A stretch of 64,000 bases of DNA from Chelonoidis abingdonii (Eukaryota; Chordata; Testudines; Testudinidae): assembly GCF_003597395.2 (NCBI RefSeq), contig NC_133771.1, positions 123,331,406-123,395,405 on the forward strand, read 5' to 3'. The position numbers were made by a program, and so were the translations under genes. Numbering within the stretch: the stretch's first letter is position 1; the number at the start of each line of letters is the position of its first letter. This document shows positions 44,420-57,303 of this stretch, piece by piece. The notes under the pieces were generated by a model. The model worked only from the letters and a program-made list of their open reading frames with translations. It did not search any database and was not told the origin of the DNA.

Positions 44420-47400
44420 CAGAAATTAAAAAGAACCCCAAATGTATTATGATTTTTTTAAATCTCATTTTTTCATGCCTGACTCATGATGAGGTTAGCA
44501 ATATTGCAGATGAGATGGGCACAAACAGGTTTGCACAATTTAAATAAGTCCTTGTTTTGCTTCCTATAAAGATGCAACTGATGTATTTTTAAGGCTAACC
44601 AAACTACAACTATGTCCTAAATAAAATAAGGAAGGTTATGTCTGTCTTTACTAAATTACTCTTCCCTGCAGCAGCCCCCTGCCCCTTTTTTGCATAATGT
44701 AGATATAGTTTTGACCTTTTTGTGCTTCCATATAGTCATTTTGTTGCTAAATTATATGTACCGGTATTTTATCCAAATTATTACAATTTTACGTATTCTA
44801 CATATTTTACAATATTTACAGGCCAGTGTTTTGATAGAAGAATGTGTTGTAAAGGAGAGATCCGATTTTCCCTTGCTATTTGCAATAAGCTTCAGCCCTT
44901 TCAACTGTTTGCAGTAGGGGAGATCTCCAAGAACTTTTTGACCTCTGTGTTTTCAGACACATCCATGCAGAATATGCTGCTGCTATTCTGTTCACTGTGT
45001 GCAAGAGGAGATGGCTGTTTAAACAGGCAAATTATGTGCTTATTCTTAGTTCCCTGTCATCATCGTATAACCTGTTATATATTTCCATCTGCAATTCTAT
45101 CTCTTTTGAATGAATTCTCCCTATTTTTACCATGTGAGCATGTCCATCCCTTATAATGCTGTCCCCTCAGTCTTGTTGTCACAGCCAGAGCAAAGATTCC
45201 CCCCCGCCCATCTTTCAGCACTTGGTAGCAATGGAGAGGGAGAATGTTCCTATATTGTAGGCTTACACTGCTGACATAAGCCGTTTGAAGCATCTGTCTG
45301 TTGACCACCTGGAGCTCTCTGCCATTGCATTCATATTTCCCACTCTCTTGCACCTCCTTGTTTAGCTGTTTGCAATTTCTACTTTTTAACAGGTCAGCTA
45401 GTTTTATGGTAGGAGTTCACTCCCTTGCTGCCATCGCAGCAGTTTCCAAAGATGCAACGTATAGGTCCTGTGAGTTTTTCAGGAATTCTGTTCCATTTCA
45501 GAGCTCTCCTACTGCAGCCCTACTTTTCAGAGACTTTGTCCACACTAGGATAAAGTATTGTGTTAGAAAACATGTTAACTAACCCAGTGCTAAACAAGGA
45601 TTTGCCCTTAGCATGGATAAGAACAGCTATGCTTAAAAAGGGGAGGTTGCTTTTAAATATTTTGCTTTTTTTAAAAGCTTGAGCTCTACAGATAAAAAAC
45701 CAAAGTCCAAAAAAGAGGGGAGCTGGAGTTCATTTTATCTGTACTTAAAAGGAATTCTGTCGTGTTAAAAGGTCATAATATTAAATAAGTGTCTTTACAA
45801 ATAACACCTTAACATTGAAGAAATTTGTTAAGATGTAAAGTACTTTTCACTCTTTAGAGTGCCTATTTACTTTTTGCTGAAGTTGTAGGCTTGACCCAAA
45901 ACTCCATACCTGAACACCTAAGAACATTGGGAGGTTTTCATACCGATTCAGCCTCTTTGGTTGCTGATCCCTCACTCATTAATAAGCCAAACCAAAGTCT
46001 CCAGTTCTGTTCTCCAGTTTTGGAAAAGTCCAGATGTGGATCTGAAATTTTATTTGTATGTTTTAACTTTATTTAAGATTTCATAAGTTAGTATGAGAAA
46101 TAGTATATGAGATAAAGCACAGACAGCAATACAACTAAAACATCCTGGACGAAAGAGATATTGCAGCAGAGGGAAGTTGGGGGGAAAATAAAGCTTCTTA
46201 AGGGCTCATCTGGTACCTATTGAAGCCAATGACAAAACTTCCATTAACTTCAGTGGTGCAGGATCAGGGACTATATCATTAGCCAAATGTTAAATCTGAA
46301 GGTTTTAATACCTTAGACTCACAGCAGAATATATCAAACACTGTGTGTATGTATTTCCCACAATTCCCAAACTGTGGGGGTTAGGCCATATCTCTACTTT
46401 GAGTTTTTCTTGGATTGGACAATAAAAAAACATTAATGAGTTTCACTTATTTCTAATATATATCCTGCTCAGATTCTCATGCAATAGCATAATCTGCAGA
46501 ATCTGTTTTATAGACTTTACAGAGGACGATTTATTTCTTAACAAAAATTGTTTCCATTAGAATTTTTTTTAATGGAAGGATTTCTATTATACTTAGGTTC
46601 CGTAATGATTTATTTGATGCAGAACCTACATTTTGGGCCATACTTCAAATAAGTTTAAAGAAGGTAGGTTATCAAACATATCTCTAGCTGTTAGAAAGTA
46701 AGAGACTTTTTCCCTTTCATTCAGATTTCTAAAACACCAACTTATTCATGTACTGCCAATGTAATGCCCACTGCAAAAGCCAATAGTGTGGCTGTCTTAT
46801 TGTCTGGAAGGATAGTGATGTAGCTCATACTGATTGTATCTGGGATAACCAATTATATTTTGGGTTTTTATTATTTAAAATAATAAAGAGGCTCTGTTTT
46901 CTTACTCTTTCAAATTTCAACTAACTTTCAGTTTTATAAATCTCATTATCTTCATCAGCTCATTCACCTTTCATGAGAAAAACAAAGCTAAACCCAGTTT
47001 TTATTTTATAAAAATCAGAAGATGTTATAATTGGCATATCTTAAATTTAGCCAGTATTGTGAAATTTATCTTTTAGTCTGTAAATTTCTCTGCTCAGGAT
47101 CATCATTCTAGAGCACATGGGTAGGTCCTTCTTTGTGTTAACGGAGAAGGATCCACCTATGTGTGCTAGACTGCCAGACATGCTCTTGAAGGAGAAAATA
47201 CATTTTAAGGTCTCTCTGATAGCTGTAACTGGCTGTGGTGTACACAAGTCATTTCTGGTTTAGATGGTATGTTTTTGTACATCATGGCCTTTAGCAGTAC
47301 TTGAATATCAGCCATGATTCACTGGAAGTATAAATAACTTCAATTCAAAGAAATGGGATGTTGTAATAACAGGCCAAATTGTAAGTGTTGTCAGCGCCTG

Positions 47401-47681
47401 CATTTTCACTTTATTGATTTACTCTGTGTAATGTGATGCTCCTTAATTTAAGTCTTCCATGCAGATGTCATATTGGGTTAATTGCAAAAGCAACTGGATT
47501 TGATAATAAATATAGTACTAACATTCATTGATTCCTGGGATTGTGTGCATGTACATGCAGTAATCATGGTGTTATGATTCTTGATATTAAGACGTGAGTA
47601 AGTCCTTTGCTCACAGTGTAAATTTAAGCTGCCCACGGATGAGCTTTACCTTACATGCTGGTTTAGATTGATACTGTAATT
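44420..47681. other. Long unannotated AT-rich stretch
   Basis: About 3.3 kb with no recognised gene or transposon apart from a fragment near 46200-46270 (TATTGAAGCCAATGACAAAA, AACTTCAGTGG) of the palindromic repeat family. The 144-codon plus-strand frame at 44722-45156 is rich in Phe, Leu, Cys and Tyr, has no known domain and is probably chance in AT-rich DNA. This is the largest repeat-poor block, so non-coding conservation would be worth testing here. Confidence 0.4.
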
Positions 47682-47689
47682 CTTTATAC

Positions 47690-48099
47690 CAGGGGTGGCC
47701 AACCTGAGCCTGAGAAGGAGCCAGAATTTACCAAAGTACATTGCCAAAGAGCCACAGTAATATGTCAGCAGCCCCTCATCAGCCCCGCTTCACCCACTAG
47801 CAGCCCTGCTGATCAGCACCTCCCTGTCCCCACACCTCCTGATCCGCTGTTTCGTGGCGGGCAGGAGGCTCTGGGAGCGAGGGGGAGGAGCGAGGACATT
47901 GCAGGCTCAAGGGAGGGGGAGGGAAAGGGTGGAGTGGTGGCAGGGCCCATGGCAGAGGCAGGAGCAGTGAGTACCCCCCGGAACATTGGAAATTTGGCAC
48001 CTGTAGCTCCAGCCCCAGAGTCGGTGCCTATACAAGGAGCCACATACTAACTTCTGAAGAGCCGCATGTGGCTCCGGAGCCACAGGTTGGCCACCCCTG
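47690..48099. mobile_element. hAT-like MITE, 410 bp, 8-bp TSD
   Basis: Ends CAGGGGTGGCCAACCTG and CAGGTTGGCCACCCCTG are perfect 17-bp inverted repeats. The flanks CTTTATAC and CTTTATAG form an 8-bp duplication with one mismatch. The interior is GC-rich, which explains two minus-strand shadow frames. No transposase is present. Confidence 0.92.
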
Positions 48100-48511
48100 C
48101 TTTATAGGGCTGGAATATGATTGGCTGTAAAGGGGTTCTCCTTGTACCTGAGTTTTAGAAGAGCATAGTTTTGTGTTGAATTAACTGCATGCTGTTAGAA
48201 TCAGTACCAGTGTAAACACAGAATGATGTTGTCCATTATGTCATGCACTATTTCACAGTTGTTGAAATCATTTCATTTTTAATTGGGTTGCTTTGCTTTG
48301 GCTTTGTCAGTCTACCAGCTAAAAATGAGAGAAACTTACAACTACTGAAAATGAAAAACTCACAACTACTCCAGATACTTTTTGAACAGACTGAATTCAG
48401 TAACACTGATTAATTGCTGCTAACACAATACAAAAGTTGTTTGCTATTTCCCTTTGCTTCTGCTGCTCATAGTTATATTAGTAAGTTATTTGAACATATG
48501 CCAGTATAAAT

Positions 48512-48810
48512 CAGAGGGAGAGAGTAAACTGGAGAGAAGAGGGAAGGGAGGGGATTCTAATGAAGGAAGAGGATTTAAAAAGATGGGAAAAAAATAGTTA
48601 TCAAGGAAAGGAGGAAAGAAGGAAAGGCTATCATGAGATCAGTTAAGAAGTAGAAAAGGAGACTTTGGAAGAACAGAAGGTTAGAGGATAGAGAGGAAAA
48701 AAGAAAAGGAATAGTATACAAGACAAGAACTGGAGGAAGAGGAAAATAAGCGGAGTAAGAAATAAAAGAAAATGGGGAAGTAAGTATGAAAGAAAAAGAA
48801 AAAACAATAT
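48512..48810. repeat. Polypurine block of about 300 bp
   Basis: The + strand is overwhelmingly A and G, with runs such as GAGAGAAGAGGGAAGGGAGG and GAAAGAAAAAGAAAAAACA and only scattered pyrimidines. Not a simple repeat. The minus-strand frame at 48643-48828 (Leu/Phe/Ser-rich) is a consequence of this bias. Confidence 0.75.
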
Positions 48811-49099
48811 ACTAGAAGTGTCCTTCATTTCTTGTAAGAATATGTTACGCTGAGCTGTAATTCACTGTGTTTGGCTCATACCTCAGAACTGCACCTCTGT
48901 TTAATGAGTTTCCTCCTTTCGTTCTGGCACCTGGATCACTCGTGGCTAAGACAAGGCCTCCAGAGGTCACTATGGAGAATTGGTTTCTAATAAAGCGTCC
49001 CCACGTACAGAATCTTGAAGCACTCACACACAATACAGAATACAATGAAAACTGATGCCACCAAATGAGTTTAGCTTCCCTTCCACTTTTTGTATTGTT

Positions 49100-49245
49100 T
49101 GCTTTCCCAGAATCTTTTAATCAAGCTTGGATGTCTTTCTGAAAAATCAGCTCTAGGAATTATTTGGGGGGAGTTCTATGGCCTATGTTACACAGGAGGT
49201 CAGACTAGGTGATCACAATGGGCCCTCTGACCTTGAAACCTATGC
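49100..49245 (+). mobile_element. CR1 LINE 3' end, sense
   Basis: ATCAAGCTTGGATGTCTTTC, GGAGTTCTATGGCCTATGTT, CAGGAGGTCAGACTAGGTGA and CCTCTGACCTTGAAACCTAT are the CR1 3' end. Only about 145 bp remain. Confidence 0.85.
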
Positions 49246-52200
49246 TTCTGTATGAGGATTTTTTCCCCCGGTATTAGATCAAACATACAACTTGAAAAAG
49301 TATCCTGAAAAAATACAAGTAGATAGTGAGATAGAAGGAACACCATATTATAAAAACTAATTGTTCTGTATGAGTGTAAGCCCAGGTGTAGCCCTTCCTA
49401 TATAAAGAATTATATGAGCAGTGTGGTCAGAGGTGTTTGGCATTGAATTTGGCTCAGTGCAAGGGAACAGTAAGAAGGACAAGGGAGGAAGCAGGCAGAT
49501 TTATTCTATGCAGTGGGGATGGTGCTGCTGGATGTGAGGGGTTGGATGAAAACCCACTGGATTTTAAACAGGGCTGTGGAGATACAGTACTGACTTGAAA
49601 GGAGAGAGCAAGAAATTTTCTGTATGACTTTAAAAAACTCCATATTATACTTCCAATCTAATAATGGTATTGAGAGGAGTGCTCCATTTCCCTAGCAATG
49701 ATCTAGTTCTCCTTGCCCTTCTGGTTTAGCCACTTTGGGGCTATTTGCTATGTAAAACAGGACATCTCCTATGCCAGCATTCCCTAATACTTTGCTTCTA
49801 ATCTCCCACTGTATGATGCAATACATTTTGATGACAGAAACACTGAAGTATGAACTTCAAATATAAACTAATGGAAGGAGTAAGTATATTGAGACAGAGA
49901 CATCTGCAATAACAAATAAAGACTATCTGAACCATTCAAACATTCCTATTTCAAAAGCGTAACAGAGTGTAAAAGATCACCTTCTACTAGCCCCATAGGT
50001 AGTATTTTTAGCAATTAGCATTTTTGCCTCTCCTTTTTTTCATAAACCAGGAGGGCAGAATTATACGGAGAAGACAAAAAATTCAGCCATAAATTAGGAC
50101 GACAATTCTGAAGTGTTTCACTTACAGGGCAGTCTCCCTGCCCCCGAATTGTCACCTTTAGAATTTGAGTGCTTGGTTTGGTTCAGCCTATTCTTAAATT
50201 CAAAGGAATTCTCAAAGTGAGCAGTGCTGAAGTTGTGAAGTTTTAGCCCTTTCTGGAGGCACCCAGCCTGACTGGGTGCTCTGACGCTAACTGCATGCTG
50301 AGGCTCAGAGGTTTTCAAAAATCTTATTAGATTATGCTGCTAAACTACTGCTGTGCCTAATTATTGCCAAATGCAAAAGTGTTCCCACATTGCTCTTGAA
50401 CCCAGTCACTCAGCAGGAGGATTTGCAGGGCTTATTTAGTGACAGTTGGGGAAGAGAAGAACCAACACAGACCCAGGAAATATACAAGATGTCACAACTA
50501 CAAATACTTTTTGGATGCTCATGGACAATTCACATCAGTCATATTAGGCCTGCTGAGAAGAGTTGCAGGAGAGGACTGTCAACATATAAGGGGCTATTGC
50601 AGCAGATTTTAACCCATTTGAATTAAAAATGAAAGACCACATCAGTAAACTTCCATGGCACCTGCATTATAGACCCCCTGAACATGGTATTGAACCAGGG
50701 GACATACTCACCTGCAGTGTGGTAAGTTAGTCTCTGCGATCTGCCTGGGGATAGGTGGTGTTCTCTATGAGATAGACAAGACAGTTTCCACTTAATGCAA
50801 GCACATAGACACCTGGACAGCAATAACCAGGGTGGACACCTGCAGAGAGCTTTGCTCAGTGTTCCCCTCTCCATAAGAAATCAACTCTGTGCTATTTATA
50901 ATGAGCTACCCAGTCATAAGTGCCCTGGAGTTGTTTAAGAAGTTGTGACAGTCCATGTTATGGCAGAATTCAAGCAGAGTGCTATCTTTAATGGAAGCAA
51001 AAGAAGGACTCTTACCATTGCCATGAAAGATCTGCTGACCTTCAGAATATATCAGAAATTTGCTTATCACAGCAGTGAGCACTGGGCTAAGAACTGCCAC
51101 AAACTCAGGAATAGCAGCCATTGGCAGCGAACAGTGCCCAGGGAGCTTTATGTTGAAAATGCATTCAGATTGCTCCTTTAGAAAAAGGCTGCTAAAGAAA
51201 TTATCTGTAAAAGCTGCTTCTTTTAAGAAACTGCAGTCCATAGTCTGCTTATGAATATGGAATCCCTTTACATAGTGAGCAGGGACATTATTCAAAGATG
51301 GAGAGTAGATTGTCTACTCCACCAGTGGAAGAGGGTAAAGTAGTAAGTGGTGAGAAACAGGGCTTTTTATTGGCTGTTTGTAAATCATCCAAAATGGAGA
51401 CCTCTTGATTTTGGGGGTTAGTGGCCTAAAGAACAAACATATTTTGTGGTGCCTTATCACAGAATGCCTCGGGGCTCAGATTTACCCTCAGAGATCCATG
51501 CCAGATAATTACATTGCTGTCCCTAACAGTATCCCTATTGTCCTCAACATGGCAGGTTGTGTGGTGATAGCACAGTAAGTGAACCTACTCTTCCTGCTGA
51601 ATGTCACATACCTGCCTGTCAGAAGCCCCCATGTTGTTCTTGAAAGGGCTGAGACACAACTGCCCCTCATTAAGCTGGTATATGAGACCATATTATACCA
51701 CTGATAACCTTTTTCAAATGAGAAGACAGCTCAGATATTGGCCACTGCTCTGGGGCATGCAAACATAATCACTGCTGAAGATACTCTGCCAGTGCTACTG
51801 TGTCCTGGCTGCTCAGCTAGGGGAAGAGCACTGAAATATGTATGGTATTTTTAAAGCTAGATATGCAAATACTTCTGGAGTGTCATCCTGCACAGTTCTG
51901 CTCTCATTAACCCAATTTGCATATGCAAATACCTATTGCCGTATAATAATGAGGTCTGCTCATGCAGAGGTGCACAGCATACAAAGGGAGGATTTACAGT
52001 GACAATCTGAGTGTTTTGGTTCAGGCAGTTGGTGCAGTGGCAGGAACAAGACCAGGGCAGGGCCTACAACTTGGGGGTAGGAGCAGGATCCAGTGGTAAA
52101 ACTGGGAATGGCAGGCAAAAAGAAAATCTAGTTTTACAGATTCTTGGTGTTGCAGGTAACTCTACATAATAATGAACTGCTGACTCCCAGTCCCAAAGAG

Positions 52201-52720
52201 TTCTGCAGCCCAAGCATACCAGTTGTGGCACCAGATCCATAGCAAGATCAATGCAGTAGAGATGGGGGCATCTGGAGGGCAATAACAGAAAGGAAGAGAC
52301 TTGTGGCACAGAGCTATATAGAAGATGGCTTCACACCTGGCAGCCCTGCTAGAACAGCAATCCAATGACCTTGTATTCACTGCACAGGATAAAGCACCCA
52401 CTCAAGGAATCCCTTTGTGCACCATCTGGGCACCCCAGCAATGGACAAACAGACAGCAAATTAGTAACCTCCTTCATTCAGTACCACTGTTCTGGACAGA
52501 CAAGTCCTCACATCAATAATCTCTTTCAGGGCCCCCTTGCTGATGGCTCACTCGTCCAGTGTGGACATTGCTCACCATGAAATGTCACTTGACTCCCCAT
52601 TAAGCAGTCTCAGCACTGACATGTTGTAATGACCCAGCCCTCACCCTGCATGTGTTAGAGTTATGAGGCCAAAATCCCAACTGTGTCACTATCGCTCTTT
52701 GATACTGAGCTGTTTGAAGT
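49246..52720. other. Long unannotated stretch
   Basis: About 3.5 kb with no recognised gene. The interval 50630-52600 is less AT-rich and has many medium frames on both strands (for example 50906-51295 minus, 129 codons), but none shows a domain I know and stops are frequent. It might be a decayed DNA transposon or retrocopy. I could not name it. Confidence 0.4.
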
Positions 52721-52722
52721 GA

Positions 52723-53572
52723 CATAGAATCATAAAATATGGAAGGGACCTCAGGAGGTCATCTAGTCCAACTCCCTGCTCAAAGCAGGACCAATTCCCA
52801 ACTAAATCATCCCAACCAGGGCTTTGTCAAGCCTGACTTTAAAAAAACCTCTTAAGAAAGGAGATTTCACCACCTCCCTAGGTCACCCGTTCCAGTGCTT
52901 CACAACCCTCCTAGATGAAAAAAGCCTTTTCTAATTTCCAACCTAACTTCCCCCACTGAAACTTAGAGACCACTATCCTTGTTCTGTCATCTGCCACCAC
53001 TGAGAACAGTCTAGATCCATCTCTTTGGAACCCCTTTCAGGTAGTGAAGCGCTATACAATCCCCCCTCATTTCTCTTCTGCAGACCAAACAATCCCACTT
53101 CCTCAGCCTCTCCCATAGGTCATTGCCCAGCCCCCTTATCATTTTTGTTGCCTCCGCTGGACTCTTCCCAATTTTCACATCCTTCTTGTAGTGCAGGGCC
53201 CAAAACTGGACCTACTCCAGCTAGGCCTCACCAATGCGAATAGAGGGAAGGATCACGTCCCATTGATCTGCTGGCAATGCCCCTACTTATTACAGCCCAA
53301 AATTCGTTAGCCTTCTTAGGCAACAAGGGCACACTGTTGACTCATGTCCAGCTTCTCGTCCACTGTAACCCCTAGGTCCCTTTCTGCAGAACTGCTTCCT
53401 AGCCATTCGGTCTCTAGTCTGTAACAGTGAATGGGATTTTTCCGTCCTAAGTGCAGGACTCTGCACTTGTCCTTGTTGAACTTTATCATGTTTCTTTTGG
53501 ACCAATCCTCTAATTTGACTAGGTCCTTCTGTATCCTATCCCTCCCTCCAGCGTGACTGTTCATCTCCTCAG
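52723..53572 (-). mobile_element. CR1 LINE, antisense, with RT C-terminus
   Basis: The + strand starts CATAGAATCATAAAATATGG, runs through AAGGGACCTCAGGAGGTCAT, CCAACTCCCTGCTCAAAGCA and CTGTCATCTGCCACCACTG, and reaches the coding part. On the minus strand a frame at 53316-53564 gives [15 protein letters not shown] and [20 protein letters not shown], the C-terminal region of the CR1 reverse transcriptase. The copy is 5'-truncated at about 53570 and contains small indels. Among the least diverged CR1 copies in the window. Confidence 0.93.
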
Positions 53573-53626
53573 ACTTTTATGTTCTTATTTCCCAGGTGCT
53601 TCTGCTTGTCCATCTTATCCCCTGCA

Positions 53627-53917
53627 GAGGCACTCAGCTCATTAACTTCTGATCATGGGACTCAGTTATATGCAGAGCAGGGGAGTACTGTCATGCTGAT
53701 TGGAATCAGTGTTTCAAATAGCCCACCTTCCCAAGCACTATCCTCACCAAACCACAGAGTGGGGCTTGATGAACACTGCTCAGATTCACCCTACTCATTT
53801 TCCCTGCAGGAAACGTACCTATCACTTGAAAGGGATGAGGATTCAGTGGAGGCCAGATCTCCTCACAGCCATCCAGGATCCAGTATGTTTGCACAGCCAG
53901 TAACTGCTCTTAAGTAG
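53627..53917 (+). other. Open frame after an acceptor-like site, candidate terminal exon
   Basis: A pyrimidine-rich tract ending CATCTTATCCCCTGCAG leads into an open frame that begins EALSSLTSDHGTQLYAEQGS and stops at TAG, 53915-53917. The frame is Ser/Pro/Glu-rich with an acidic patch, SLERDEDSVEA. It lies between a CR1 and a Tc1-type element and is not part of either as far as I can tell. I recognise no family. It may be a real last exon, a dead retrocopy, or chance. Confidence 0.25.
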
Positions 53918-53950
53918 GAGATCACCGGGAGATAAAATGAACAATAGTTA

Positions 53951-54885
53951 CTCCTGGGAGAATTCTGCATCACTGCACTTGCGCAGAATTCATGGCCCCT
54001 GCAGATTTGTTTGCTTCCACACCGAAAAATTACTTCTGACAGGGAAGTAAAGGGAAGCCGCAAGAGCGGTCATGCACCCCTTCCCTGGCACTACAGGCAG
54101 GTTGGTTTGGGCACCCAGAGCAGCTGGTAGAGACATAAATCACTGCCGGGAGGGCTGGGCAGTCATGTGTGTGAGAGAGATAGACACTCTGTCCCTCTCG
54201 CTTGCTACTGTGGCACACTTGGAGTGGAGGGGCAGGGCTTTGGGGTGTTTCTGAAAAGGTAGGCATGGGGCAGGCTCTGTTCCCTCAGGCAGAGCAGAAT
54301 GTAGCAGCCTCCCTGCTTAGTGAATTGTTCTCATTGTTCTTAGTGAATTTTCCTAGGAGTATAAAACAGGTGTAAAAATTTCAAGACTCCTTTATATTGC
54401 TAGAGAGATGTAAAGGAGCCTTATTGTAAAGGAAAGTATGGCCTTATAAATGCTTATGTTGCTTTAGTGATTAGAACTGGTCTAAATGTTTGGACTGAAA
54501 AAATTTCCTATCAAAATGTGCTCTATGAACTGTTTGCTACTGACCTTTTTGCAGATGGTTAGTAGCCAATATAAATTGTGAGTTTGATTCCCCAGCCCTC
54601 ACTTGCTCTTCAGTTGCCTGTGATATAACACTGAGCATATGGCTGCACATATTTGTTAACTAATAACTAGAAGTAAAGGGGCAATACTAGCTACATTTGG
54701 GATTTGGTGATTTTTCTCCAGTGCTCCCCACTCCCATTCTCCATCCATTGTACTGTAGTTTAAATAAATTACCAAAATAACTCAAACCAGCTTGATTATA
54801 TTGTGTTATTTTGACAAAAAATATGCACAATTTTAAAATATTGTGCACAGAATCTTTAATTTGTTGGTGCAGAATTCCCCCGGAG
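53951..54885. mobile_element. Tc1/mariner-type non-autonomous element, TA TSD
   Basis: Ends CTCCTGGGAGAATTCTGCA and TGCAGAATTCCCCCGGAG are inverted repeats of about 20 bp, flanked by TA on both sides (53949-53950, 54886-54887). The element is 935 bp. Both ends are AT-rich (AATTTTAAAATATTGTGCAC near the right) and a GC-richer core lies at about 54040-54300. No transposase frame with DDE motifs was found. Frames in the core are short. Confidence 0.8.
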
Positions 54886-55168
54886 TAAATAGTGAATTAA
54901 CGTGTCTACACTGGATTTTTTCTTCACCTCCTGTTAGTTGCTTCCCAACTAACTCAAGATACTTAGGTCCAGATTCACAAAGTTAAGGATCCTAACTTCC
55001 ATTGTCTGTCCATGTGTTTGTTCCAAGCTACAAATGTTTCTTCTTTACTCTATGGTGAGTGTTTGTAGTGTGCGTCAAACATCCTGGGAGAGTCCACACC
55101 AGCTTCACAAATGGGTTAAGTACTTTGAGTTAATTGGTAATCAATTAACCGGAGGTAAAATTCTAGTA

Positions 55169-55531
55169 CAGGGGTTCTCAACCTTTTTCTTTCTGAGGTC
55201 CCCCAGACATGCTATAAAAACTCCACGGCCCACCTGTGCCACAATAACTGGTTTTCTGCATATAAAAGCCAGGGCTGGCGTTAGGGAGGAGCAAGTAGGG
55301 CAGTTGCCCAGAGCCCCATGCCACAGGAAGCACCATGAAGCTAAGTTGCACAGGCTTCTGCTTCAGCCCCAAGTGGTGGGGCTCGGGGCCTCAGGCTTCA
55401 GTCCCATGCAGTGGGATTTTGGCTTTCTGCCCTGGGCCCCAGCAAGTCTAACTCTTGTCCTGCTTGGCAGACCCCCTGAAATCTGCTCACGGCCCCCTTG
55501 GGGGCCCCCAACCCCTGGTTGAGAACCACTG
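55169..55531. mobile_element. hAT-like MITE, second copy of the 1799 family
   Basis: Ends CAGGGGTTCTCAACCTTTTT and CCCCTGGTTGAGAACCACTG. Flanks TTCTAGTA and TTGTAGTA form an 8-bp duplication with one mismatch. The interior is collinear with 1799-2190 (AAAAGCCAGGGCTGGCGTTA, GGCTTTCTGCCCTGGGCCCC) but lacks that copy's internal duplication. The 162-codon frame at 55034-55522 runs through this element and is not a gene. Confidence 0.92.
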
Positions 55532-55539
55532 TTGTAGTA

Positions 55540-57300
55540 CACACATATCCTGAGAGCGCAGTTCATCTTATGGGGACATTTGGGTCAGTCTAACCAGTAT
55601 GGGGGCTAAGATAATGCAGACTGGACACAGGGAAGTCTAGCTGTCTCCCATTGCATTAACTGCTGTGTTGCTGGCTAAAATGAGCAAGTTAAGTGCAACA
55701 CACAGTCTTCAGTGGCCCCTAAGGTTGATTCCAGAATCTGCAATGTCCTTTCTGCACACCAGTAGGCAGATACTGGTGCAGCCATTGTCACCTCTCCTGT
55801 TGTGTTAACAGACACAGATTCATGGACTGGCGAAGGCATAATCCTTCCCCCATCAAATCCAGTTTCCCACCACAAAAAATGCACTGAAGTGAAAATCCAA
55901 ACTGACTTGTGCTGTGTACAGACGCTAGCCAGCAGTACCCAATGGGCTCATCTCTGCCCCACCCAGAGAATCTCTAGAATTTGACCCAACCCTCTGACTC
56001 TGCTACAGGCACATCTCCCAGCGTTCTCACGATTGAGCAGCACAGTGCGCCCCCTTCAGCATGAGTAACAGAATCCTGTATACACTAAGGCTGCTAATAT
56101 CCATTATTTTGGTGAGGAGAGAGGGAATGATGTGTAGAACAATCAATGAATGAGCCTGAATTAAGTCTGAGTAGCTTAATCTGTGCCTGCTGGTTTACTC
56201 ATGCCCCTGACGCAAGTAAATCTGAAGCATCTGGCTGAACACATGGGGGCCTTGGAGTGCTTCTGTATATTCTAATAGAGCGGCCAGCCCTTTAACAATA
56301 CCTTAGACCCCATTTCTTAGGGCACTCAGTCAATTTGGGTGCAACTAATAACCTGTGCGAAAGACCCACTGATCCCCCCAAACATGTGCCAAGCCCCGTT
56401 TGGAGAATGCAGCTGCCCAATTGTGTCCGAAAGCTTAGGAAAATTCCAACATTAATTCCTATCAGATGCCATGTGTAGAACTGCACTCGTTTAATTATCT
56501 TTTCAGATTTTTTGTAGGCACGTCTTATTTTCTTATTTATATGCATTTTAGTCAGAAGAAGAGAGTCTGATTTTGTTCATGCTCTCTCCTGTTAGTCTTT
56601 AATTATTTCCAGTCTTTCCTCCTCCTTCCTCTTCTGTTCAGCTTAGTTACACTGTCTATCCATTATAATAGCAACTGAAAGCAGGAATCCTGCAATGTTT
56701 CTGAAAAGCCTTGCTCAGATCACAACATAACTGAATCATGTACTCAACACTACCCATTTTCTAAATTGGCCTTTTCCCAATCTCTGTAGTGTATATACGT
56801 GTGTGTGGTGGGAAGGCTTCAGAGTGCATTAAGGTTTTATTATGGGCCTGATTCTGATGTTTCTGACACTGCTGAAAGTCTTCAGTGCACTGTACTCCTC
56901 ATTCACACTGTCAACTGAGACCAGAAAGAGGCTCTCTGTAACCAAACTGAGTTCAGTGGATTGTCCAAGAATTCATGTTCTAACCATGTAATGTTATATC
57001 TGATTTTTAATCTGGACAGGCAGAAGTTTAGGGGTACTATTTCATTCTTGTTAGATAAGTCTTTTGTGGTTAGGAAAGAAATTTTGGCTAATAGTAAAAA
57101 AAATTGCTTTCAAGTATTCTAATCCCTATCTTTGTCTTAGCACAAGGAGTAAATAGTAGTTAATCATATAACGAGTCTTGTTTTGTATTAAATGCTCTAT
57201 GTCTTTTCATGGTTTTTTGTTGGACTAGATTGGATAGGTGCATGTGTGGAGAGAGAGCACAAGGAGCCTCCTGTTGTGTGTTCTGCATGAGGGCTAGGCA
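55540..57300. other. Unannotated DNA
   Basis: About 1.8 kb with no recognised gene. TATTATGGGCCTGATTCTGA near 56840 starts a fragment of the palindromic repeat family. Confidence 0.35.
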
Positions 57301-57303
57301 CAA

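Noticed and set aside
44722..45156. 144-codon open frame
   Set aside because: No domain, Phe/Leu/Cys/Tyr-rich from AT-rich DNA, overlaps a second frame in another phase, no start context or splice sites worth noting.
50630..52600. Possible decayed transposase or retrocopy because of many medium-sized frames
   Set aside because: No motif, catalytic triad, terminal repeat or target duplication could be found; left as unannotated.
55034..55522. 162-codon plus-strand open frame
   Set aside because: Most of it lies within a hAT MITE (55169-55531) with defined ends and target duplication; the rest is unique DNA.
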